Assembly: GCF_000428985.1 (NCBI RefSeq)
Contig: NZ_AUAZ01000017.1
Location: 36,275-100,274 of the forward strand
Direction of reading: 5' to 3'
Length of the DNA stretch: 64,000 bases
Source: Marinobacterium litorale DSM 23545
GTDB taxonomy: Bacteria; Pseudomonadota; Gammaproteobacteria; Pseudomonadales; Balneatricaceae
The notes under the pieces were generated by a model that saw only the letters and a program-made list of their open reading frames with translations, was not told the origin of the DNA and searched no databases. This document shows, piece by piece, positions 24,056 through 30,811 of the stretch (positions are counted from its first letter, which is position 1; the number at the start of each line of letters is the position of its first letter). Both the position numbers and the translations under genes were made by a program.

Positions 24056-24091
24056 AGAAAAAATAAAGGCCCATCCCCGAAGGGATAGGCC
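24056..24091 (-). terminator. Intrinsic terminator after RNAP2
   Basis: On the minus strand: GGCCTATCCC-TTCG-GGGATGGGCC followed by TTTATTTTTT. A long GC-rich stem (one G-T pair region), UUCG tetraloop and T tract, 7 bases after the RNAP2 stop. Very convincing. Confidence 0.92.
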
Positions 24092-24097
24092 AGTTGA

Positions 24098-25336
24098 TCA
24101 AGATAGAGCGTAGTTACTCTGACGGATCAAAGTAGAAAGGCTATTGGATCGTTTCTGGATGGGTACTGGCTCACCGAATACTTGAGTCAGTAGGTCTTCC
24201 AGTATGTTGCTATCAGCCAATTCTGCGAGAATATCAATATAGGTCTGACGCAGCGCATTGCAGTTGTTCGCGTGACACTTGAACTCATCGTGTACGCAAA
24301 TGATAGGGAATGGTTTGTGGTTTAGGGAGGCTTCAATTACTTCTTTCAGCTGAAGCAGTTGATCATTGGTATATCCACCTACAGTGAGTCGATCCAGTGT
24401 TTCCACATGAACCAGTGACATGAACTTGGATCGATCGATCGGCATGGGCTGGCTACAGTTACGCTCTTCCAGAACGCGCTCAATGAAGGTCAATGCTCCT
24501 TTCAACTGATCCGGATTGTAGTTACAGCGGCGGTTCATTTCTCGTACCACCATGCCATCAACTGAGTGAGTCAGGTTGGCTGCGTTAGACAGACCATCCT
24601 TTACCGGCTCACCAATCTTGGCTTGGTATTCATTGGTAGAGAGGTTCTCATAGAACCGATGAGTGAACTGAGCATGATCCAGCTCATCCACTTCGATCTC
24701 CACATCAAAGGCATACTTCACCTTACAGCGTGCTTTGAAGCCATCCGGAAGTGTCCACTCGTGTGCTCGAGCATCGCGATCCCATGACGCCAGGAATGTG
24801 TCCATCACGTCTACAGCGCCTGGAGCCACGATGTACTGGGCCTCATAGAACTTCTCCAGCTCAACAGTATCCTCACCAAAGATCTCCTTGGGCTTGGCTC
24901 TGGAGCCATAGAAATGGCACATCTGAGCAGATTTAACCTCGCTACGCTCAGGTGCTACTGAGATTCCTTCTTTGATCAGGAGCTGGTTCATGGTGTCGGT
25001 ACAGGTGGAATACATATCAGCCCGTACACTCGGATCGACAAGGCCTGTGTTCTTGGCTGTCTCTTCGCAGCCAATCATCACAGCCATGAACTGTAGACCA
25101 CTGGAGCAACTGTCAAAGCCCACCAGATGGCCAGAAGGTTTACCAGCCTGTGCATCACGAATAGCCATGACAGCAGCTAGAAACAGGGGAGGCTTATCTG
25201 CTTGATCCACCAGCATTTCCAGCTGGTTCATATTATCTTTCACCCACTGAATGCGGGTTTCGAACAGCTCTTTATCCATGCCGAAGTGGTTGGCGGCATC
25301 GATCATTAGGTACTGATAGCCAGTGAATGTCTGCAC
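24098..25336 (-). CDS. N4-type RNA polymerase, large C-terminal subunit RNAP2 (gp16-like)
   Basis: 412 residues, GTG start with GGAG 7 bases upstream. This is the catalytic C-terminal part of a T7-like single-subunit polymerase as split in phage N4: motif A SGHLVGFDSCSSGLQFMA (catalytic Asp, compare T7 DGSCSGIQHF), motif B-like EVKSAQMCHFYGSRA (K...YG) and motif C PIICVHDEFKCHAN (catalytic Asp of HD). In N4, RNAP1 plus RNAP2 form RNAPII, which transcribes middle genes with phage cofactors. The partner gene is 26121-27020. Followed by a strong terminator, so it ends a transcription unit. Confidence 0.9.
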   Translation of the reverse strand: MQTFTGYQYLMIDAANHFGMDKELFETRIQWVKDNMNQLEMLVDQADKPPLFLAAVMAIRDAQAGKPSGHLVGFDSCSSGLQFMAVMIGCEETAKNTGLVDPSVRADMYSTCTDTMNQLLIKEGISVAPERSEVKSAQMCHFYGSRAKPKEIFGEDTVELEKFYEAQYIVAPGAVDVMDTFLASWDRDARAHEWTLPDGFKARCKVKYAFDVEIEVDELDHAQFTHRFYENLSTNEYQAKIGEPVKDGLSNAANLTHSVDGMVVREMNRRCNYNPDQLKGALTFIERVLEERNCSQPMPIDRSKFMSLVHVETLDRLTVGGYTNDQLLQLKEVIEASLNHKPFPIICVHDEFKCHANNCNALRQTYIDILAELADSNILEDLLTQVFGEPVPIQKRSNSLSTLIRQSNYALS

Positions 25337-25338
25337 GA

Positions 25339-25521
25339 TTATTCTCCAGTTATTAATTTTTCAACTTTGCGAATTTTTATCTGTTCTTCTATTTTGGCTA
25401 AACGCTTTTCTGTAGCTTTTCGTTGATGAGTGTAATATTCAAACTCATCTTTTAGATCTTGGAATAACGCTTTCTCTTTTTTTAATTCATCCAACGTCAT
25501 CTCGGACAAAGGGACAGACAT
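25339..25521 (-). CDS. Small coiled-coil protein between RNAP subunit genes
   Basis: 60 residues, charged and helical (MTLDELKKEKALFQDLKDEF, ATEKRLAKIEEQIKIRK). It ends 2 bases before the RNAP2 GTG, so translation is probably coupled. No family; might assist the polymerase. Confidence 0.6.
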   Translation of the reverse strand: MSVPLSEMTLDELKKEKALFQDLKDEFEYYTHQRKATEKRLAKIEEQIKIRKVEKLITGE

Positions 25522-25545
25522 ATAACCTCCTAAGAGGCTATTGCC

Positions 25546-25920
25546 TCAACTGAATAGAGATACTTTAGGTGGAGTATATTCGGATGTGCTTTTTAGTTTT
25601 CGAGAGGGTTTCATAGGCGGAAGGCCTAATATCAATCGAGAGGCTTTTCTGTGTTCAATAATATCCTTGTAATGCAGCCACTCATTAGTAACTGGATCTC
25701 TCTGCATTTCTCCTTCACGAGCTTGGAGTTCTTCAATAAACTCTTTTATCCAGAAGTCAGCATAATGATGTTGCCAAGAGTTTTTAGGATAACCTCGACC
25801 ATAATAGCGATTCAGAGCATTCTGAATATGACGGGTTTCCATGGAGTATAAGCCAATAGGGTTTTCATTGCCTTGGTGCCATAAAGGTTCATATCCATCA
25901 TCAGGGTTTTTAGCAACCAT
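25546..25920 (-). CDS. Hypothetical protein between RNAP subunit genes
   Basis: 124 residues; DDGYEPLWHQGNENPIGLYS and HYADFWIKEFIEELQAREGE. Conserved-looking aromatic residues, no family recognised. Sits inside the RNAP1-RNAP2 interval. Confidence 0.6.
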   Translation of the reverse strand: MVAKNPDDGYEPLWHQGNENPIGLYSMETRHIQNALNRYYGRGYPKNSWQHHYADFWIKEFIEELQAREGEMQRDPVTNEWLHYKDIIEHRKASRLILGLPPMKPSRKLKSTSEYTPPKVSLFS

Positions 25921-25921
25921 A

Positions 25922-26131
25922 TTAGGATCCTCGTGTTAATAGCTCCTCTAGTTCTAATTCTTTTAACTTTTGAACAGCTCGGTCATAACAGGTTTGATAC
26001 CAGCAATTAACCATGGTGCTATGTGAGCTGTTTAGTAGTTTTTTATATTTCTCTTGCTCTAATTTAAGCGCATATACCTTTGCATCATGTTTTATTTTGC
26101 TGCGTATTTTGTCATGGGGATTATTCGACAC
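25922..26131 (-). CDS. Small helical protein after RNAP1
   Basis: 69 residues, basic and helical with NCWYQTCYDRAVQKLKELEL. Start overlaps the RNAP1 3' end by 11 bases. A similar C-terminal pattern (QKLKELELEELLT versus QRLKEIELTKLLT) is seen in 27268-27510, suggesting a shared small family. Confidence 0.55.
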   Translation of the reverse strand: MSNNPHDKIRSKIKHDAKVYALKLEQEKYKKLLNSSHSTMVNCWYQTCYDRAVQKLKELELEELLTRGS

Positions 26132-27020
26132 CTTCCACTACCTCTTTATCATGTAGCTCAAGGATCGCCTTTCTAAAGGCATTTCCCTGACTCGATACAT
26201 GGTAGCCCTGGGCATAGGTACGTCCTCGTTTATCGACCTTATGGGTCAACCAGAACTTGTTGCCTTGTTTCACCAGATCTCGGTACACCACGTAGGAATC
26301 AGTAACGAACTTCTCCCATTGCTCCTGTTTCTCAGGATCAGTAAGTAACTGCTTAGGAGCTTCGGAATAAGTCTTCAGCAACTCCACATTCAAGCTCAGT
26401 GGTACCTGATTGAACTTGTTGATGGAGTCCAGGCAGATGTTCCCTTCATGGAAGGCATTCCAACCAAGGATCATGGATTCCTTCTTGGTTAGATAACCGC
26501 TATCGTAGTTACTGGTAATGACTTCAGGAGGGCATACCATTGGTGGTAAGTACTTGGTTTGCCTAATGAAATTCATTAGTTGGTGGTCCATTTCAAAGAA
26601 GCTCTGGATCTGAATAGAATCGTATTTGCCTGTCTTGAACAGCTCATAAGCACCCAAGTCAGACAACACAGCCAGTATCTCTGCAGTGGTTTTAGCCCCT
26701 TCGATCTTGTTATCGAAGTTCAATACACCGGCCAGCTGACCCACCACAGAGGTGAACAACATGGGCTTATCGATCACGATGATGGTGACCAATACTTCCT
26801 CTACAATCTCTTTAGTATCGAGTAACCACAGCTGAGCGATTCGCTTCATCTTGCTTTCGTAATACTCACCATCCATGTATTGCTCAAGTAGCTTTATACC
26901 CTGATCAACCATAGCGGCCAGTTCTTCAGAATCGTATATGGCTTTCAGTACGGTTTTGTTGATATTGGCTTTGGAGTACATATGCTCCACGAGACGTTGC
27001 GTTTCTTTCGGATTGATCAT
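26121..27020 (-). CDS. N4-type RNA polymerase, N-terminal subunit RNAP1 (gp15-like)
   Basis: 299 residues starting MINPKETQRLVEH (AGGAA 8 bases upstream of ATG 27020). It matches the N-terminal part of T7-like RNA polymerases up to the DxxGR motif: HKVDKRGRTYAQGYHVSSQG near residue 270, comparable to T7 VDWRGRVYAV...PQGND, which contacts the hybrid near the active site. It ends right after that motif, as expected for N4 gp15, the smaller RNAPII subunit. Catalytic motifs are in RNAP2. In N4 the two genes are adjacent; here three small genes intervene. Confidence 0.88.
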   Translation of the reverse strand: MINPKETQRLVEHMYSKANINKTVLKAIYDSEELAAMVDQGIKLLEQYMDGEYYESKMKRIAQLWLLDTKEIVEEVLVTIIVIDKPMLFTSVVGQLAGVLNFDNKIEGAKTTAEILAVLSDLGAYELFKTGKYDSIQIQSFFEMDHQLMNFIRQTKYLPPMVCPPEVITSNYDSGYLTKKESMILGWNAFHEGNICLDSINKFNQVPLSLNVELLKTYSEAPKQLLTDPEKQEQWEKFVTDSYVVYRDLVKQGNKFWLTHKVDKRGRTYAQGYHVSSQGNAFRKAILELHDKEVVEGVE

Positions 27021-27216
27021 CACTTGGTTCCTCATACTTCTTACAGATACCGTTTCTCATCAGGCCGTTATAATCCGGATACAACCCGTTAAACACATCA
27101 TTGCAATAATGTTTTTCCTCCATTAATTCATCTTCAATGGTCATATTTCCAACCACAGCCAATAACGCACAGACGAAAAGGATCCCGATGAATCCCATCG
27201 CTAATTCTTTATCCAT
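26926..27216 (-). CDS. Small membrane-anchored protein upstream of RNAP1
   Basis: 96 residues from ATG 27216: MDKELAMGF followed by a transmembrane segment (IGILFVCALLAVVGN) and an outside part with two Cys (EEKHYCNDVF, GICKKYEE) and DYNGLMRN, a plan seen in many tiny phage proteins. The last third overlaps RNAP1 by 95 bases, so the C-terminus may be fortuitous. Function unknown. Confidence 0.5.
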   Translation of the reverse strand: MDKELAMGFIGILFVCALLAVVGNMTIEDELMEEKHYCNDVFNGLYPDYNGLMRNGICKKYEEPSDDQSERNATSRGAYVLQSQYQQNRTESHIRF

Positions 27217-27246
27217 GTTATTTGTCTCTTGAGGGAATCTGTGCAA

Positions 27247-27262
27247 CGCCACGGCGGTGGCG
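27247..27262 (-). promoter_or_regulatory. GC-rich hairpin upstream of the RNAP1 cluster
   Basis: CGCCAC-GGCG-GTGGCG, perfect 6-bp stem, 4-nt loop, in the short gap between 27268 and 27216. No T tract leftward. Belongs with the other GC hairpins placed before early clusters. Confidence 0.45.
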
Positions 27263-27267
27263 CTTAT

Positions 27268-27510
27268 TTACTTGGTGAGTAACTTAGTTAATTCTATTTC
27301 TTTGAGTCGTTGCTCAAACCAACCCTTATATTGCATAAAGGCTTCTTTTGTTTCTTCCGGTCTTTTTAGTTTTCCTGCTTCGATATCACTAATTAATTGA
27401 GAATAATGGTGAAGGCTCTGTTTCATTTCCCCTGCAGTTAAGACAGTAAATATCTTAGGGACTGTATAGCCCCTATCTTCAATAAGGTATGGATCCTTTT
27501 TTACTCCCAT
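27268..27510 (-). CDS. Hypothetical phage protein
   Basis: 80 residues; IEDRGYTVPKIFTVLTAGEM, HYSQLISDIEAGKLKRPEET, ending with WFEQRLKEIELTKLLTK, similar to the end of 25922-26131. Start overlaps the DUF4326-SLOG gene by 10 bases. Function unknown. Confidence 0.6.
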   Translation of the reverse strand: MGVKKDPYLIEDRGYTVPKIFTVLTAGEMKQSLHHYSQLISDIEAGKLKRPEETKEAFMQYKGWFEQRLKEIELTKLLTK

Positions 27511-28592
27511 GGTGGTTGATCTCCATAGTTAAACACAACACCCGGTATATTCTTTTTATCGCAAATATCGATCATGTGTTTAGTACCCTTTGATATTCCA
27601 TCCCAAAAGATCACTGCATGATTAACGATATTGGCCATGTGTTCATTTCTCAGATATCCCGCACGCTTCCCATACCGATCCCATTCAGCTGGGTATCGTT
27701 CCAGCTTCAAGCCATATTCCTGTGCAAACCGCTCACCCAGTAAATCAGCTCCACGGGCATTCCCTGAGATAATGGTGATCTGCTCAGTTGTTTCAGCCAC
27801 CTGGTTCAGATATTTCACCATCTCTTTCTCAAGCAACGCGTAATCGTTGAAATCACGGCTCCCTGCAATGACACAGCGGACTTTGGTTGATTCAGTCTTC
27901 TTAGGTATTTCCCACGTATCCAGTATTTCCGCCAGTGCCCGCGCCTGATTTACTGGAGTAGTGGCAAAGAAATCCGCCAAGACCCGACCATGTTGATCGG
28001 CTTTTTCTTTCAATTCGCTGATTAGGTCAGGATTGTTAGCCGCCCATATTTTCCATAATTGCAGATATTCAGCGTATAAATCCTTGGATGGATCAAGTGG
28101 TGGTTTGCCTTTACCTAATGTCGTGTTAGTGCCCCCTGGAAGGTAACCCTTAACATCACATTGGTAGTGCATTTCGATGGTTCGTCCATCCGGCATACGA
28201 GCAAAGTAAGCACTGAATCGTTTATCACCTTTGCTGCTGCACTGATAACCGACTTTACGGTCCCATCCATATTTCTGAACTCGTACTGGCTCAATCATGT
28301 GTTCCTCCACATATTTCTTAATCGTGTCACCATGGCACCGGAGAGGTTTACAGAAGCATTTAAGGAGAATTTCCTTACCTTGGGATGCTTCAGCAATTAA
28401 ATGCTCTACAGCGGCTTTTAGAGGGCTTCCTGAGCGTTTCATCTCCTGATGGAAATACACCTCGTACTTATCACAGACGGTATTACGATCATCACCATCT
28501 TTTTTGATAGGGAAGGGATTACCGAAAGGAGAGCCTCTACCAATATAAATTCCCGGTCTGGGATCTTTGTACTTATTAGTTACCTTTATCAT
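27501..28592 (-). CDS. DUF4326-DUF2493 (SLOG) fusion protein
   Basis: 363 residues from ATG 28592 (MIKVTNKYKDPRPG; GAGG upstream). The N-terminal about 90 residues have the DUF4326 pattern (IYIGRGSPFGNPF, FCKPLRCHGDTIKKYVEE). A middle region of about 130 residues (SSKGDKRFSAYFARMPDGRT) is unassigned. The C-terminal about 130 residues are a DUF2493/YspA-type SLOG domain (VRCVIAGSRDFNDY, IISGNARGADLLGERFAQEY, YPAEWDRYGKRAGYLRNEHM). SLOG folds bind nucleotides or NAD-like ligands. A nucleotide-sensing or salvage role, or action against host nucleotide-based defence, is inference. Confidence 0.75.
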   Translation of the reverse strand: MIKVTNKYKDPRPGIYIGRGSPFGNPFPIKKDGDDRNTVCDKYEVYFHQEMKRSGSPLKAAVEHLIAEASQGKEILLKCFCKPLRCHGDTIKKYVEEHMIEPVRVQKYGWDRKVGYQCSSKGDKRFSAYFARMPDGRTIEMHYQCDVKGYLPGGTNTTLGKGKPPLDPSKDLYAEYLQLWKIWAANNPDLISELKEKADQHGRVLADFFATTPVNQARALAEILDTWEIPKKTESTKVRCVIAGSRDFNDYALLEKEMVKYLNQVAETTEQITIISGNARGADLLGERFAQEYGLKLERYPAEWDRYGKRAGYLRNEHMANIVNHAVIFWDGISKGTKHMIDICDKKNIPGVVFNYGDQPPWE

Positions 28593-28824
28593 TAGAGTTG
28601 CCCTCAATTAAATTGGTGGCTTTTATAAGTGGAATTACTTTTTCCAGATCTCTTTTAAATACCTCTAAGTTTTCAGCTGAATACAAAGGACAATCGAAAC
28701 ACTCAATTCCAGTACAAAAGTTATGTTCTGATATAAATACACAGAGCTTACCGCATCCTTTTTTATTTTTTGGAAGTAAGTTGGATATCAATATATTCAT
28801 TGAGTGAAACTGGTTTATATTCAC
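28576..28824 (-). CDS. Small Cys-rich protein, paralogue of the next gene
   Basis: 82 residues, GTG start with AAGGA 7 bases upstream. Cysteines at GCGKLC and FCTGIECFDCPL followed by a helical tail (FKRDLEKVIPLIKATNLIEG). The C-x4-C-x2-CPL block and tail align with gene 28828-29103, pointing to a tandem duplication. Probably metal-binding; function unknown. Confidence 0.6.
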   Translation of the reverse strand: MNINQFHSMNILISNLLPKNKKGCGKLCVFISEHNFCTGIECFDCPLYSAENLEVFKRDLEKVIPLIKATNLIEGNSNDKGN

Positions 28825-28827
28825 CGC

Positions 28828-29103
28828 TTATTCCTTATCAATTAACTGTATGGCTTTAACGAATGGTTTGATTTCCTCAAGAAACTCTTTAGCTTCAGAA
28901 GTGTTAGTAGGATGTAATGGGCAATACATACAATCTACTTCATCACATACTCTTGGAATGAATTCTTCTCCATTTTCTGAAAGTCTTAAATAAGTAGAAG
29001 CGTGTATATCACACACATCGCTTTCTTCTTTATCTCTTATATCTTCCTGGCAGTTTATTATCCCAATCAGGGCATCGATCATTTCGATTTTATTCAGTGC
29101 CAT
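28828..29103 (-). CDS. Small Cys-rich protein
   Basis: 91 residues from ATG 29103 (MALNKIEMIDALIGIIN); longer readings cross a hairpin and terminator and are unlikely. Contains SDVCDIH and VCDEVDCMYCPLHP, then FLEEIKPFVKAIQLIDKE, aligned with 28576-28824. First gene of the leftward transcript after hairpin 29136-29150. Confidence 0.62.
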   Translation of the reverse strand: MALNKIEMIDALIGIINCQEDIRDKEESDVCDIHASTYLRLSENGEEFIPRVCDEVDCMYCPLHPTNTSEAKEFLEEIKPFVKAIQLIDKE

Positions 29104-29135
29104 TGCTATCTCTCCAGTATCTTTAATTCCCGCCA

Positions 29136-29150
29136 CACCCGCGAAGCGGC
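29136..29150 (-). promoter_or_regulatory. Hairpin repeat 1, candidate N4-type virion-RNAP promoter
   Basis: Plus (template) strand CACCCGCGAAGCGGC: stem CCGC/GCGG with loop GAA. N4 early promoter P1 has the same loop and flanking bases (GC-GAA-GC) on its template strand. If transcription starts 11 bases from the loop centre, the leader to ATG 29103 is about 30 nt. Confidence 0.7.
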
Positions 29151-29211
29151 ACCCACAACAACAGAGCACCACCCACAAATACCTATTGGAGTTGGATCTA
29201 CTATCTTTCCC

Positions 29212-29246
29212 ATAAAAGAAATTTCCCCCACCACCCGAAGGTGATG
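29212..29246 (-). terminator. Intrinsic terminator after 29258-29536
   Basis: Minus strand CATCACC-TTCG-GGTGGTG (7 bp, one G-T) followed by a stretch ending in AAATTTCTTTTAT. UUCG loop and moderate T tract; insulates the gene from the next hairpin unit. Confidence 0.7.
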
Positions 29247-29257
29247 AGGGATGAGAG

Positions 29258-29536
29258 TTATTTCTTACCGGTAGGCTTGGCGAAGGTAACCGGACCCTCA
29301 CGCTTCTCCACGACATGGAGAGAGCATTCAAGGATCAGGTCCTCGAGACTTCCAAGCTCCACAATGGCAGCATGAATCTCATTGCTCAGTCGGAGCGGGA
29401 TTCCGCCCAACTGATGGTCTTTACCACCTTCCAGTTTTACTGCCACGTTCAGGAAGGCAGCAGCCTCCTCAAAATTTCGGCTGTTGCCATTAGCCGGAGC
29501 CTGGGAATCGGTGTTACGACGTACAAGTGCAGTCAT
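29258..29536 (-). CDS. Small conserved-looking early phage protein
   Basis: 92 residues: disordered N-terminus (residues 1-20, rich in N, S and P), then FEEAAAFLNVAVKLEGGKDH and QLGGIPLRLS, a pattern I associate with small phage early proteins of unknown function. GAGGAG 8 bases before ATG. It has its own upstream hairpin (29586-29600) and downstream terminator, i.e. a single-gene unit. Confidence 0.65.
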   Translation of the reverse strand: MTALVRRNTDSQAPANGNSRNFEEAAAFLNVAVKLEGGKDHQLGGIPLRLSNEIHAAIVELGSLEDLILECSLHVVEKREGPVTFAKPTGKK

Positions 29537-29585
29537 GGTGTATCTCCTCAGTGATTAAGAATCGAAGGCCTTGATGCCTCCATCC

Positions 29586-29600
29586 CATCCGCGAAGCGGC
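29586..29600 (-). promoter_or_regulatory. Hairpin repeat 2, candidate N4-type virion-RNAP promoter
   Basis: Plus strand CATCCGCGAAGCGGC: same CCGC-GAA-GCGG stem-loop as repeats 1 and 3, conserved over 15 bases. About 47 nt from the predicted start point to ATG 29536. Confidence 0.7.
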
Positions 29601-29761
29601 AAACCAACTAACCAGTTAGCAGAAGAGTTGATTACGGAGTATCCACACTGGATATAGGAAAAAGTCCTAGAGCTTGTGAGTGTAATCAGTGTTACGCTCA
29701 TGCGCGCGGTGTCTGTGTGGTGTGCGTGTAGTGTTTGTGTATCTACAACCACACAAGAGAA

Positions 29762-29798
29762 GGGAAAGAAAAAGAACTCACCACCCGAAGGCAGTGAG
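29762..29798 (-). terminator. Intrinsic terminator after 29800-29928
   Basis: Minus strand CTCACTGCC-TTCG-GGTGGTGAG, then TTCTTTTTCTTT. A 9-bp stem with two G-T pairs, UUCG loop and a good T tract, beginning directly after the stop codon. Confidence 0.85.
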
Positions 29799-29799
29799 A

Positions 29800-29928
29800 T
29801 TATTTGTACAGCGCTATTTTAACCATCCCAACAAGAACAGATATTCCAGCTATTCCGGATAGAGTAATTTCTGGGTTGGTTATTAAGTACATTGAGCTGT
29901 GGGCAAAGTAGTACAGAAATGTTTCCAT
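29800..29928 (-). CDS. 42-residue single-pass membrane protein
   Basis: Very short gene: METFLYYFAHSSMYLITNP, then ITLSGIAGISVLVGMVKIAL, one transmembrane segment. GGAGA lies 7 bases before ATG 29928 and a terminator follows immediately. Flanking signals make it credible despite its size. Likely an early membrane toxin-like or regulatory peptide; function unknown. Confidence 0.6.
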   Translation of the reverse strand: METFLYYFAHSSMYLITNPEITLSGIAGISVLVGMVKIALYK

Positions 29929-30044
29929 AGTTCTATCTCCGAAGTTGAGAAGCCCGATACCCCAAACAAGTTAGGATATCGGGAGTGTATCGGTTCTTAC
30001 TTACTAAGACGGAACTATCTCTGGTGTTGTGTTGTGTATGTGTT
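29929..30044 (-). promoter_or_regulatory. Leader of the 29800 gene with a long hairpin
   Basis: Contains CCCGATA ... TATCGGG (plus 29963-29992 region), a 7-bp stem extendable by CC/GG, looping about 15 nt. I see no GAA- or GGA-loop promoter here like those of neighbouring units, so how the 42-residue gene is transcribed is unclear. Confidence 0.4.
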
Positions 30045-30077
30045 AAAGAACTAAGGCCCCTACCCGAAGGTAGGAGC
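30045..30077 (-). terminator. Intrinsic terminator after 30086-30313
   Basis: Minus strand GCTCCTACC-TTCG-GGTAGGGGC, 9-bp stem with one G-T pair, followed by CTTAGTTCTTTAAC. T tract is interrupted, so moderate strength. Confidence 0.7.
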
Positions 30078-30085
30078 GCTTATGG

Positions 30086-30313
30086 TTACTGCTGAGTGAG
30101 TAGCTTGCGATTCTCTTCGATCTGTTTAGCGAGTTGATCGCGTTTGATATCCAGTTCTGCCAGTACCTCTGATTCGGTCTGAGCTACTGTGCTGTCTACG
30201 ATGTTACCTACTCGGCCATAAGCTGAGGCGTACTTCTCAGTGCCCTGGCATACACTGACTACTACGTTACAGGCTGAAGTAATGGCTGCGCCGATAGCTG
30301 TGAATACTTGCAT
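30086..30313 (-). CDS. Small early protein with hydrophobic N-terminus
   Basis: 75 residues from ATG 30313: MQVFTAIGAAITSACNVVVS (hydrophobic, with Cys) and a helical charged C-terminus (ESEVLAELDIKRDQLAKQIE). Resembles small phage proteins encoded at the start of early operons. It is the first gene of the leftward region and has its own hairpin (30358-30372) and terminator. Confidence 0.6.
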   Translation of the reverse strand: MQVFTAIGAAITSACNVVVSVCQGTEKYASAYGRVGNIVDSTVAQTESEVLAELDIKRDQLAKQIEENRKLLTQQ

Positions 30314-30357
30314 GATGATCACCATTGATTAGGTTGATTGATTGGATGGTACCGTGG

Positions 30358-30372
30358 CACCCGCGAAGCGGC
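30358..30372 (-). promoter_or_regulatory. Hairpin repeat 3, candidate N4-type virion-RNAP promoter
   Basis: Plus strand CACCCGCGAAGCGGC: CCGC-GAA-GCGG stem-loop, third copy. Predicted start about 42 nt before ATG 30313. It is the outermost early promoter candidate, adjacent to the control region. Confidence 0.7.
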
Positions 30373-30783
30373 TGAGTGGGGTGGGTGGAGCTGAGCGCTA
30401 TGAGGATTAGCACCGGGGGGGATGTTTCGTTTGTCCGGTTCGCGGACTGTAGTAATGCAACCGTACCTAGATTATAAAAATTCTCTCCATGCGAGTTGAG
30501 AATTATTATCAACAACCGTACTAATATTAAAAAATTCCCAAAACCCTTCCAAAATAATATTGTGAGTATTTTTCCCCAACCCCAGGGCTCCATTTAGCTC
30601 CGTGACGGGGCGGCTACTATCTGGTCCTGATACTCGGGCCTGTTTTATTTGAGCTGGCTCAGAGAGGCTTATAGAGCGTTTTAGAGGGGGTAAGGTATTA
30701 AGGGGTTTTATCGACCGATGAGAGACACCCGAGCGAGTTTACGAGCGGAGGGATGTCGAACCAGAGGGAGTGTATATTACAGG

Positions 30784-30811
30784 CAAAAAAGAGCCCACCA
30801 AAGAGGTGGGC
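30784..30811 (-). terminator. Strong leftward intrinsic terminator
   Basis: Minus strand GCCCACC-TCTTT-GGTGGGC followed by TCTTTTTT: perfect 7-bp stem and T tract. There is no protein gene just upstream, so it ends the short transcript from the promoter at 30886-30913. Confidence 0.9.

Noticed and set aside
14885..27020. Initial reading of the phage as T7-like because of the T7-type RNA polymerase
   Set aside because: The polymerase is split in two, and the capsid protein, MoxR/VWA pair and late order fit N4, not T7.
29555..29752. 65-codon minus-strand frame upstream of 29536
   Set aside because: It crosses the hairpin repeat 2 and has no ribosome site or protein-like character.
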